Source: Monomorium pharaonis (Eukaryota; Arthropoda; Insecta; Hymenoptera; Formicidae). From it: a stretch of 64,000 bases of DNA. Shown piece after piece: positions 49,901 through 54,566 of this stretch. The DNA lies in NCBI RefSeq assembly GCF_013373865.1, contig NC_050476.1, positions 18,117,686 through 18,181,685 of the forward strand. Direction: 5' to 3'. The translations under genes were made by a program, and so were the position numbers. The notes beneath the pieces are model-generated. The model worked only from the letters and a program-made list of their open reading frames with translations, had not been told where the DNA came from and made no database searches. Numbering within the stretch: the first letter of the stretch is position 1; each line of letters starts with the position of its first letter.

Positions 49901-50394
49901 ATTAATGCTATAATAGCCGTAATAAAATGATATCCTCCTAACATATTCACTAATTGTTGCAATCAATATTATATACCGCAATAATTGAATTGTTAAAGAC
50001 AATTATCTTAAATAATTAGGAGAGCTAGGTTTTGAAGCTCTGGATGAGGCGATATATTTCACAACAAATTCATTATTACCATGTTTTAAGATTCTTACTA
50101 CTCTCACCACCATTATTATTCTTATTCAAAAAATTTAAAAAAATTTAATAAATAAATAAATCTAATTAAATTTATAATTTTATTCAGATAATAAAATAAC
50201 TTTGTTAAATTTATTAAATTGTCTATCTCACACACACACACAATTAAATTTTTGAATATTTCTTTATTCAGCAATATCATTATTTCCATATTTTGAGAAA
50301 CTTGTGCTCACCTGCGTTGCGACTGGCTGTTGCTGCAAGTGTTGGAGTATCCCGAATCCAACACCTTGGCGTCCTCCACGGATGTTTTCTCCAT
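8990..50394 (-). CDS. per: PERIOD circadian clock protein, complete, 17 coding exons
   Basis: Seventeen minus-strand exons join with perfect phase continuity into 1109 codons plus TAA, all with GT-AG introns. PER is the repressor of the CLOCK:CYCLE transcription factor; in the cytoplasm it is phosphorylated (Doubletime/CK1), then enters the nucleus with its partner. Visible parts: N-terminus with YSNTCSNSQSQR and a Ser-rich SLIMB-degron-like HSESSGYYS (39-47); basic nuclear localisation signal KKDKEHKKKKLK (66-77); PAS-A about 163-298 (VISMHDGLVLYTT); PAS-B about 312-415 (YLGYLPQDMIGRSLFDFYHP) with the PAC strand INPWTKKLEFVVGQH; a conserved EYDSKSSTET/PSYNQLNY block near 525-545; TLTESLLNRHIEDMEKLM in exon 11; Ser/Thr/Pro-rich middle; and a C-terminal block (about 984-1043) resembling the vertebrate PER CRY-binding domain. 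Length fits hymenopteran PER. Hymenoptera lack the TIM/CRY1 pair, so CRY2 is the expected partner (established for the order). Confidence 0.97.
9317..9619 (-). CDS. per: per coding exon 16 (CRY-binding-like domain)
   Basis: Acceptor GTGCAG, donor GTAGGT. Contains DPPWLEGVQLTPELIYEYQM and EVLKADLDTMKNLNQP, resembling the vertebrate PER C-terminal CRY-binding segment and absent from drosophilid PER. Confidence 0.93.
9773..9991 (-). CDS. per: per coding exon 15
   Basis: Acceptor TGGCAG, donor GTAGAG. Contains DESSTSSFYSSFLYKSSDS, conserved with fly PER. The frame stays open for 27 more codons past the donor, to TAG at 9694-9692 (see findings). Confidence 0.9.
10180..10532. repeat. Large palindromic (foldback) element in per intron 14
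   Basis: The left arm (about 10180-10331) and right arm (about 10396-10532) are near reverse complements with a spacer of about 65 bp. The inner ends share GCGCTAAACCGAATAATT-like words, and the middle shares TAAATATTTTACTACAAAAA. The left arm contains an internal short duplication. A transcript would form a hairpin of about 140 bp per arm. MITE or foldback transposon is the likely origin. Confidence 0.7.
10811..10910. mobile_element. 100 bp MITE with about 30 bp TIRs
   Basis: Starts AAAGGTGCCTTTTCACGCT and ends with its exact reverse complement; both arms continue (with one mismatch area) into ACGCTTGA. The interior is only about 35 bp. No coding capacity. Confidence 0.75.
10941..11064. repeat. 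Palindromic element just upstream of the F-box gene
   Basis: Outer words AGCGATCGCAG and CTGCGATCGCT are inverted, as are the inner words GCAAGAACCAATCATAT and ATATGATTGGTCCTTGC (one mismatch). It ends about 45 bp before the F-box gene's TATA box, so it may contribute promoter sequence. Confidence 0.55.
11110..11117 (+). promoter_or_regulatory. TATA box of the nested F-box gene
   Basis: TATAAATA lies 63 bp before the ATG at 11181, a normal distance for a core promoter with a short 5' UTR. Confidence 0.5.
11181..11573 (+). CDS. Intronless F-box protein, nested antisense in per intron 14
   Basis: A 130-codon open frame, one of the few convincing plus-strand coding frames in the window. Residues 24-56 (GMLPKEISDIIFRMLDSRSF then RSASLVSEAWRTL) match the F-box: LP.EI...IF..LD..S...ASLVS..WR. 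F-box proteins bind SKP1 and deliver substrates to SCF ubiquitin ligases. The remainder (57-130) is basic (Arg/Lys/Ser-rich) with no recognised substrate-binding repeat, so this is a short F-box protein. It has a TATA box upstream and AATAAA 13 bp after the stop (11586-11591), consistent with a compact self-contained gene. It lies opposite to per within its 14th intron. Lack of introns suggests retrocopy or a lineage-specific single-exon gene. The substrate is unknown; a link to PER turnover would be speculation. Confidence 0.65.
   Translation: MEAFKRMIAYFNVFVTEKKLDIIGMLPKEISDIIFRMLDSRSFRSASLVSEAWRTLSSYEGRRRQTSREKITRCPRVKNNASRVSTFKLNERNGNVHPKNPRRSRRSIHTFKNFESSRGKSSKAHANLRF
11586..11591 (+). 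terminator. Poly(A) signal of the nested F-box gene
   Basis: AATAAA, 13 bp past the stop codon; further AAUAAA-like words follow within 60 bp. Confidence 0.45.
11781..13531 (+). pseudogene. Decayed Lys/Ser-rich multi-exon gene, possibly BEN-domain family
   Basis: Coding-like islands in AT-rich DNA on the plus strand: 11783-11975 (lysine-rich, LKKKLKELQVIDKTNK, RQRKETRSYSPNK); 12064-12277 (QRKISKLIKKSEKL, then two in-frame stops within a Ser/Asp run); about 12570-12680 (SPKADKLIQDKIKSRN); 12760-12909 (SDKRQKKEKQSYSSDSCDS); 13076-13190; and 13412-13531 (YGKSKNWLIPSESVIRRTMT, then QRIDELKNQF, then TAA). Several islands end at GTA-type donors. The last island resembles the C-terminal part of BEN-domain proteins that are common in ant genomes, but that link is from general pattern memory only. 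Multiple stops show it is not functional as read. Confidence 0.35.
13796..13970. repeat. Degenerate AGATC/TAGAT repeat tract next to per exon 14
   Basis: About 175 bp in which AGATC, TAGATC, AGATATGA and CCAATTAGAT words recur in both orientations (for example CAGATCC, TAGATCTAATTAGAT, GATATGATCATATC). It ends about 25 bp downstream of the exon 14 donor. Confidence 0.6.
13995..14224 (-). CDS. per: per coding exon 14
   Basis: Acceptor CTCCAG, donor GTAAAG. Contains MAGMIYPAVIG and AMMYRPFLIPEQ, then SIKAEPGS, all matching PER C-terminal motifs. Confidence 0.94.
14225..15069 (-). other. per: per intron 13
   Basis: AT-rich; nothing else recognised. Confidence 0.7.
15070..15236 (-). CDS. per: per coding exon 13
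   Basis: Acceptor TTCTAG, donor GTAAGT. Contains FSLFPSMIPVYYVPVPS, counterpart of the fly LFPTFYYIP motif. Confidence 0.92.
15237..16299 (-). other. per: per intron 12
   Basis: Strongly AT-rich; no repeat family or frame recognised. Confidence 0.7.
16300..16487 (-). CDS. per: per coding exon 12
   Basis: Acceptor AAATAG, donor GTAAGA. Contains QANINLWPPLSVTVPS, similar to the fly INLWPPFSV motif. Confidence 0.93.
16488..17538 (-). other. per: per intron 11
   Basis: AT-rich. A short motif-dense part around 17220-17400 (GTCGTGTCTCTTAAGGAGTA and CAGGGGTGGCCTTAACCC) looks like an old repeat fragment, but no family is recognised. Confidence 0.5.
17539..17930 (-). CDS. per: per coding exon 11
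   Basis: Acceptor CTTCAG, donor GTGTGT. Contains a Ser/Asn/Gly-rich run, TLTESLLNRHIEDMEKLMI, and GVKRSGSHSREGD, matching conserved PER blocks. Confidence 0.94.
17931..19487 (-). other. per: per intron 10
   Basis: AT-rich; holds the foldback element listed at 18811-19046. Nothing else supported. Confidence 0.65.
18811..19046. mobile_element. Foldback MITE, about 236 bp, with CACTCTAAGAAATTT ends
   Basis: The left end AAATTTCTTAGAGTGAAAAT is the exact inverse of the right end. Almost the whole element folds on itself, with recurring GAGTGATTTT(CC)ACT and AATAAGAGTT words in both orientations. No target duplication identified. Confidence 0.7.
19488..19683 (-). CDS. per: per coding exon 10
   Basis: Acceptor TTGCAG, donor GTAAGC. 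Contains SPHHEYDSKSSTETLPSYNQ and LNYKENIERFFKSKP, a block conserved in non-drosophilid PER proteins. Confidence 0.95.
19684..20513 (-). other. per: per intron 9 with a probable retroelement insertion
   Basis: A poly-T run at 19800-19817 borders a higher-GC block (about 19818-20160) with no coding similarity. On the minus strand this looks like a sequence with a poly(A) tail, as in SINE or LINE 3' ends. Confidence 0.4.
20514..20666 (-). CDS. per: per coding exon 9
   Basis: Acceptor GCGCAG, donor GTGACT. Contains SKRCKDLASFMESLLQE, matching the post-PAS conserved CKxLASFMExL helix of PER. Confidence 0.94.
20667..22774 (-). other. per: per intron 8
   Basis: AT-rich, with a GA microsatellite at 20745-20772. 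A CCCAAGCAGAACGAGAAG...ATGACATC segment near 21119 loosely resembles the ends of the 5.1-7.5 kb TIR element. Confidence 0.5.
20745..20772. repeat. (GA)n microsatellite
   Basis: Uninterrupted GA dinucleotides. Confidence 0.95.
22775..23059 (-). CDS. per: per coding exon 8 (PAS-B end and PAC)
   Basis: Acceptor GAACAG, donor GTACGA. Contains RSKPYKFAVQNGGYVVLDTE, then SSFINPWTKKLEFVVGQHRV, then the start of the helical segment after PAS-B (SEEVLKEAKIIQDEIRALL). Confidence 0.97.
23272..23456 (-). CDS. per: per coding exon 7 (PAS-B, first half)
   Basis: Acceptor CTGCAG, donor GTGAGC. Contains SPDIVKYLGYLPQDMIGRS and FDFYHPEDLPFIKDIYET. Confidence 0.97.
23484..23565. repeat. (CT)n microsatellite
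   Basis: Long CT run with a few TTT interruptions at its left side. Confidence 0.95.
23776..24212. mobile_element. Nonautonomous element with about 95 bp TIRs
   Basis: The left arm (GGTAATTATGCAGAATCGGG, then GATTTCAATGACC, ATATATGTTGTCAG, GATTATTCTGAACAA) is repeated inverted at 24120-24212 with few mismatches. The interior holds CAAATAGCGACATAAAATTG, also present near position 165. No transposase frame. Confidence 0.75.
24406..24470. repeat. (CT)n microsatellite
   Basis: Nearly perfect CT dinucleotide run. Confidence 0.95.
25611..25841. mobile_element. MITE with CATGGGCGTATCCAG ends
   Basis: CATGGGCGTATCCAG at the left and CTGGATACGCCCATG at the right are perfect inverted repeats; the next 25 bases also pair loosely (GGAGGAAGGGGTTAT with AACCCCCTCCCTCC). 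GGGCGTATCCAG ends are typical of hAT-like nonautonomous elements in animals (general knowledge; class not proven here). Confidence 0.65.
26753..26974 (-). CDS. per: per coding exon 6 (PAS-A, second half)
   Basis: Acceptor TTTTAG, donor GTAGTA. Contains FHLTLSFRDF and MFLVVTAQPVHSAYK, the last strands of PAS-A. Confidence 0.96.
26975..28413 (-). other. per: per intron 5
   Basis: AT-rich. A degenerate copy of the intron 1 dispersed repeat lies at about 27255-27360 (GCTTGAGCGTC...GTAATTATTTT). Confidence 0.55.
28414..28612 (-). CDS. per: per coding exon 5 (PAS-A, first half)
   Basis: Acceptor CCGTAG, donor GTAAAA. Contains FCAVISMHDGLVLYTTP and GRSFIDYVHLKDR, diagnostic of PER PAS-A. Confidence 0.97.
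28613..30739 (-). other. per: per intron 4
   Basis: AT-rich, with a CG/TG/GA compound microsatellite (29583-29641), a GA tract (30081-30122) and CACGTG words at 29670-29675 and 29826-29831. Confidence 0.6.
29583..29641. repeat. (CG)n(TG)n(AG)n compound microsatellite
   Basis: Three dinucleotide blocks in succession. Confidence 0.95.
30740..30870 (-). CDS. per: per coding exon 4
   Basis: Acceptor TGCAAG, donor GTTAGT. An acidic linker before PAS-A (EEVTTVELVDATDPGEHNGD). It is variable between species; support comes from phase fit on both sides. Confidence 0.88.
31736..31924. mobile_element. MITE, CCCTTRYAAAAATGTAAT family, copy 2 (diverged)
   Basis: Left end CCCTTACAAAAATTTAGT; right end reads CCCTTACAGAAATGTAAT on the minus strand. 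The ends match the family at 4183-4298 and 45998-46152. Confidence 0.5.
32715..33596. mobile_element. Possible 0.9 kb element with AGATAGCAT ends
   Basis: Left end CAGATAGCATAGGATATCTA; right end, minus strand, TTAGATAGCATGGACATCTA. Both ends are followed by rows of (A)CATCC/GGATG words. No transposase frame. Confidence 0.45.
35233..35411 (-). CDS. per: per coding exon 3 (basic NLS)
   Basis: Acceptor GTGTAG, donor GTTGGT. Contains LPRPISKKDKEHKKKKLK, the basic nuclear localisation signal, then a low-complexity Ala/Glu stretch. Confidence 0.94.
37894..37933. repeat. (TA)n microsatellite
   Basis: Perfect AT dinucleotide run. Confidence 0.95.
40793..41000. mobile_element. MITE with ACACYGAGAAAAAA ends
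   Basis: Left ACACCGAGAAAAAAATATTG and right (minus strand) ACACTGAGAAAAAATGTT are inverted. The interior (CAGTTCAAGAATTTATGCAT, then TTTAACTT) is similar to DNA at 54690-54790, so this is a repeated family. Confidence 0.55.
41745..41828 (-). CDS. per: per coding exon 2
   Basis: Acceptor TTGCAG, donor GTAACT. Encodes a Ser-rich stretch with IHSESSGYYSRRSSIFES, aligned with the fly SLIMB phosphodegron region. Confidence 0.94.
   Translation of the reverse strand, partial: QRQLEFEEQHSLREQRLLQQTFLDLRI
42070..42270. repeat. Dispersed repeat D, copy 1 (per intron 1)
   Basis: Contains CTACATAATTATTTTGTGGA, then CCAACAAAATTATTTTCAGA, then TCCAGCTAAA and TTTTAGCAAAATCGTTC. The same word order recurs in the other copies. 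Confidence 0.55.
45405..45535. repeat. Dispersed repeat D, copy 2 (per intron 1)
   Basis: Shows TGAGCGCCTTACATAATTAT, TTTTGAGAGTCCAAAAAAAT, TATTTTCAGAT and TTAGCAAAATCATTTC in the family order. Confidence 0.5.
45998..46152. mobile_element. MITE, CCCTTGTAAARATGTAAT family, copy 3
   Basis: Ends CCCTTGTAAAGATGTAAT and, inverted, CCCTTATAAAAATGTAAT. Interior has TTGGCCAGTAATTAAT and an inverted partner TTACTAGCCAATTTAAT, plus a palindromic centre CTTAAGTATTAAAAG...CTTTTAATACTTAA. Confidence 0.65.
46200..46375. repeat. Dispersed repeat D, copy 3 (per intron 1)
   Basis: Shows CTGAGCGTCTCACGTAATCA, TTTTGATACAACAAAATTAT, TTTTCAG and TAGCTGGCTAAATTTTTA. It starts about 50 bp after the adjacent MITE. 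Confidence 0.5.
46543..46606. repeat. (AAT)n microsatellite
   Basis: AAT trinucleotides with short interruptions. Confidence 0.85.
47440..47630. repeat. Dispersed repeat D, copy 4 (per intron 1)
   Basis: Shows CTTGAGCATACTTAATGCAT, AATTATTTTCTGG, AAAATTTTCAGATCTGTATC and CATTAGCAAAACTGCAG. Confidence 0.45.
50312..50394 (-). CDS. per: per coding exon 1
   Basis: Starts MEKTSVEDAKVLDSGYSNTC and continues SNSQSQR, the conserved PER N-terminus. It ends in phase 2 (AG) before a GTGAGC donor. The ATG is the first in frame before the conserved SNSQSQR motif. Confidence 0.95.
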
Positions 50395-50960
50395 TCTGCG
50401 CTCTTCCTCTCGAAGTATGATTCTTTCTCGAAAAAAAAAACGCTCTCCAAAATCGCCGCTTTCTTTCTCACGTACACGCACTCGCCTAAAGTTTGTGATT
50501 CATCTCTCTCATCATCCCTACATTTTTTAATCGCGGCTCTTTAAGACAAAAGGGGGTAGTTGAGTGAAAGAGACGGAGGGAAGGAAGGGGGTAGGCGCTT
50601 TTACGGTATATGATCGCTCGGTTAATCGCTGGAGGCGCACGACGGCAATTGGAAGGTCCGACGCTCGCCGATTTCCACGAGCAAACTGACACGCCGGCGT
50701 CGCCGGCACACTAAGCTCTCGGCCGCCTCTCCCGGCCTAGACACGATCCTCGGCCGCGATAAGTCGGCCGCACGTTCTGAGACACGTGAGCGCGGACCAC
50801 CCGCGCCCACGTCCCCGCCGCGTCAACCCATATTGCCCAGAGGAAGTTGTCGCTGGTCTCCCTCTTTCTCTCGCCTCCTACGGAATTCGCGCAGCAAGCG
50901 CTACCGTGATCGAAATAGAGCACGTTACATTTCGAACTGTGCACCGAGGCTACCCGTGTG
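50395..50960 (-). promoter_or_regulatory. per: per 5' UTR and promoter region (GC-rich)
   Basis: GC/CpG-rich block directly upstream of the per start codon in an AT-rich setting. It holds the tandem E-box listed separately. No clear TATA box. Transcription start not placed. Small frames here overlap on both strands and are not credible genes. Confidence 0.55.
50771..50788. promoter_or_regulatory. per: Tandem E-box-like element upstream of per
   Basis: CACGTT, a 6 bp spacer, then CACGTG, about 380-390 bp upstream of the ATG. CACGTG is the canonical CLOCK:CYCLE (BMAL1) site, and a degenerate second E-box at a 6-7 bp spacing is a known feature of circadian enhancers. Function here is inference from motif and place. 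Confidence 0.6.
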
Positions 50961-51651
50961 TAAAGCTGAACCTCCCCCACTTTACGTATTTTTCGCACGA
51001 TCAAATTTTTAAGCGAAAGATCGCCCGGTTACAATTTTCAATACTTAATACGCAAAGATAGTTCGCGCCTTTTTTTTTTTTTTTTTAGAAACAATTTTTA
51101 TTCCGCACTTAAAAAAATCTGATGTGGAAAACAAGCCTGTTGCAGATCTTTTTTCAATATTTATAACTTTTAATTACAAAATCCATCTTCAAAAAAATAT
51201 ATGCGTTTTGCAGAATCACCTTGTAACAATTATTGCGAAATTAAAGTAAATAGAAAAATGCAATATGTATTTATTGCATTTTTTTATTTAGATAATTGTA
51301 AACAATTTTAATTTCTTTTTCTTACTTTTCCTACTTTTTAATTAATTCTCGTTTATATTACAGATTTCATAAATAAAATTTAATAAATATTAGTTTTAAT
51401 TTTTTTTAACGTTTCTTCTAATTAGATGTAAATTTAATAACTCGATATACGTGTTTAAAATGTAATCATTTTTGAGAAGAAAAAAACTGAAAATATAAAT
51501 TTAAGTCGGCGCATCATTATGTATTACCACTGTACGCCATCTATATCTGACCGATTACTACTGCGAATTGTCTGTATTTGTACTTACTTTTACTACTGCG
51601 ATGTTTGATCTTATTTTTATTCCTTTGTACCCCAAATTCACATAAGCCTCT

Positions 51652-51796
51652 GGCACACGATACGATTTTTCATGCTAGATCGCATACGAGACTTCTTATT
51701 ACGTGTCCTGATTGGCTCGAATGATTATATTACCAATCGTAAGCCAATCATAAGACGCCTTCTATGCGTGCTAGCATGAAAAATCGTATCGTGTGC
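51652..51796. mobile_element. MITE with about 28 bp TIRs
   Basis: GCACACGATACGATTTTTCA followed by TGCTAG is repeated inverted at the right end. Inner words TTGGCT and AGCCAA, and ATTGGT-like words, also pair. No coding capacity. Confidence 0.7.
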
Positions 51797-54437
51797 TGAA
51801 AGCTATAGATTAATTATTTCTAATTATTTCAAACATAATACCGAAACATATACTCAAACCATAATATCGAATTTTCTTTCCATTCTTTGATCAAATTGAA
51901 ATCGATTTTTTCATAACAAAAATGTCAAGAAAAATTATTTTATTACAATTTATTTTATTCATATTAAATAATGTCAAATAATTTCTAATCACTATTATAG
52001 TATATTAAATCTTGCACTATATTACTTATTTTACAATATCCATGCCTCTAATTAATTTTTTTACCAATAAGAGTAATAAACTTTATCTGACATGACTTAA
52101 AAATAGAGAAGTGATAAAAAATTATTACTCATTCATTTTTAATAGAGGCGATGGTTTGTCTCAAAAAAAAAAAATAAATACATACACATGTAAATAATAC
52201 AAAAAATTGCATGTACTAAAAATATAATAATTTAATAGATTCTGTAAAATTTTTCTTCCCATATGTACAATCTCGTAAAAACATTATATAATCTTATGTC
52301 GCTAGAAGTATCACAGTCTTCAGGTACAATGCTTCGTGGAATCCTCACGATATCCTGAAATCGAGAAGAATATATGTCAGATTATCAGACAGAATCAATG
52401 GATTAATTAGACAAAATCGTAAAATGTTCCAATCGACAATAAACGACAAAGTAAAAAAAATCAAGTGAAAGAGTTGGTGTTTTGGGATTTATTGCGTATT
52501 CCATGTTGTATTTGATATCATCAATGAAAACAAGTCACAGTTACAGTCTCCTGGGACATCATCCGGTCAATACAGTGAGAGTCTAACCGCACGGTGGTAC
52601 AAAAAATGTGTGTCCATCATAAAGCGTTCAATATTGTGCGTCGATCACCGGGTGTATGATGAAGTCGTTTGATTTCGTAATGATGGATATATCGGGTATC
52701 GGTTTTTTGCATATCACGAAAAATCGTCTTTTCTTTTATCTTCTTTCTTTTACCATAAGCGACAAAATCTACGCTCCTTTTCCCTGTTGTGTTTCCGAAC
52801 GAAAAACAGTCTACATGCCAGTACATTTCATTCGTTTTTACATTAACCGCTTCCAAAACAAGATTTTACCCAATCGTAAATTAACATCGACGCGTATATC
52901 AACTCGATACTCTCTCTTAATTAATCTCACACTTTTAAAAAATGTTTAAGTTGTATATTAAAAGTTCAAAAATATCATCAGTTTTCTCGATAAATTAAAA
53001 ATCTCTTAAATAAATTGTTTATTTTTAAAAATATTTTTTATATCTTGACACATATCTTAACACCTCTTTTAAAACACAAATAATTATGGATTAAATTTCT
53101 AGTGACTAAAAATTTAAATGGTAATGTGCGTAAAAGGCACGAATTAATCGAAATGTCTTACAATTTTATTACAGAGCATTAATAAGTTAAAATATTTTAC
53201 ACAAATAGTCAAACAGTATAACAAAGTTATACGACATATTTAATCAAATAACAATTTTTTATATTGTTACCACACCGCAGCATAAAATTTTTGGCGATGT
53301 TTCAATATACCTCTTGTTTTGGAATAACTCTTGTCCACAATAATTTTAACTTATCGTAAAAGTGGTCAATGGCAAAGTACAAATTATTTTGCTTTCTTCA
53401 CTTGCACGCAATGTAAACTATAAAAGAAAAGTACAGAAATTTAAGCATAAATAAAAGTTCTCTTCGTTTAAACCTAAAGCATAATTTATATACCTAAAAA
53501 CCCATGCGAACGGATAATCGGAGTCACGATTGTTTTCGTGGATTTCTCACAGAATCATCGAAGATTGATTTAAAAAGACATTTAAGATGTTTCAAGTAAA
53601 CCAACTCGAACGGTTCACCATTCGAGAAAATGTGTCAATAATCACTGGAAATAATCATTTCGGAAAAGTGCAAAGTTAGAGGCTAAAAGATTGGGAAAGG
53701 ATAAAAATACATATTAGAGTGATATATGCGAAAATCGCATATATAGAGAGATAAATCGCACCTGTGCATCTCATCAATGTGTGCGCACTTTGCTTCCTCC
53801 AAGTCTTCCAGTAAAATCCGAAGGAAGAAAGTATACATTTCAGCATTTCCATAGATATAGCGAGTTCAAGCGTTCAACGATATATGGCCGTTCGCACAGG
53901 CCTCTTAAAGTAACAGAAACATGGGTTTTCGTCCGCGCGCGCAACGTATCGTGTGTGAACGGACCATGTAAGAGGATAAAAAGTAATAGTAATAGTAGAG
54001 TAGCAGTTAAAGGTTTCAGTAACGTAGAGAGTTGCAGCTGCGCGAACGTAAGCGAACAGTTAAATATATATATAGGTAGGTAGTTGGAGTAGTTTTCCCT
54101 GGATGCAGGCCCTTGATGTGGTCAAGTGAGTAGTAGTCTTTAAATTCGTCTCTTTTTGTTGCGTGCGTCCGGCTTGTGTATACCAGTCAGTCTGTGAAGA
54201 CAAAGCAAAAATTACATTTTCTCCTGCTGTTTTCCCCCCCTGACCGAGGAGGAGGAAGAGAGGAAGAGGAGGTAGAAAGAGACAGAGAGAAAAAGATAAA
54301 GAGAAAAAGAGAAAGAGAGAGAAAGTGATAGCGTCAACAAAACATCTCGGGGTGTACTACCAACTATTACAAAAAAAAACGCTTTTTTTTCCTTTGCGTC
54401 ACTATACTACTCGTCTACTACTTACGAGATACGCATT

Positions 54438-54443
54438 TTTATT
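54438..54443 (-). terminator. RBM45: Candidate poly(A) signal of RBM45
   Basis: AATAAA on the minus strand, 9 bases after the stop codon. Would give a very short 3' UTR, so a later site may be the one used. Confidence 0.35.
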
Positions 54444-54452
54444 AGGACACGT

Positions 54453-54566
54453 TCAGTTCTCATCTTCATCCATTCGTAATCGTTTCCGTCGATCTTCACC
54501 GACGTTTCGTTCCTCCGCCTCAAGGACTTTCAGCCGAGATCCACAAATCTCCTGACCATGTAGGAC
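54453..54566 (-). CDS. RBM45: RBM45 coding exon 5 with stop
   Basis: Acceptor CCTTAG. Encodes VLHGQEICGSRLKVLEAEER then the basic tail and TGA. It completes the RRM begun in exon 4 and joins in phase 0. Confidence 0.94.
   Translation of the reverse strand, partial: VLHGQEICGSRLKVLEAEERNVGEDRRKRLRMDEDEN

Larger units (their letters stand above)
41829..50311 (-). other. per: per intron 1 with dispersed repeats and GC-rich islands
   Basis: The longest intron (8.5 kb). GC-rich islands at about 43180-43460, 44740-45190 and 46740-47210 stand out from the AT-rich background. Four copies of one dispersed repeat lie at 42070-42270, 45405-45535, 46200-46375 and 47440-47630. CACGTG words are at 45889-45894 and 48927-48932. 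Frames in the islands overlap on both strands without a recognisable protein. Introns of clock genes often hold alternative promoters, but nothing here proves it. Confidence 0.6.
50961..54452. other. Intergenic between per promoter and RBM45 3' end
   Basis: Mostly AT-rich; holds the palindrome at 51652-51796. The part at about 53500-54330 is of higher complexity and may include the RBM45 3' UTR. Plus-strand frames here (for example 53781-54083) show no recognisable protein. Confidence 0.5.

Noticed and set aside
50786..51061. 91-codon plus-strand frame near the per promoter
   Set aside because: Falls in CpG-rich promoter DNA with no recognisable protein.
52300..52369. Acceptor-like TTTCAG on the minus strand followed by an open frame, considered as a last RBM45 or an extra exon
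   Set aside because: The true RBM45 last exon is at 54453-54566 with exact phase and family match; this frame matches nothing.
53781..54083. 100-codon plus-strand frame
   Set aside because: No domain, no start context or poly(A) signal; probably RBM45 3' UTR or intergenic DNA.
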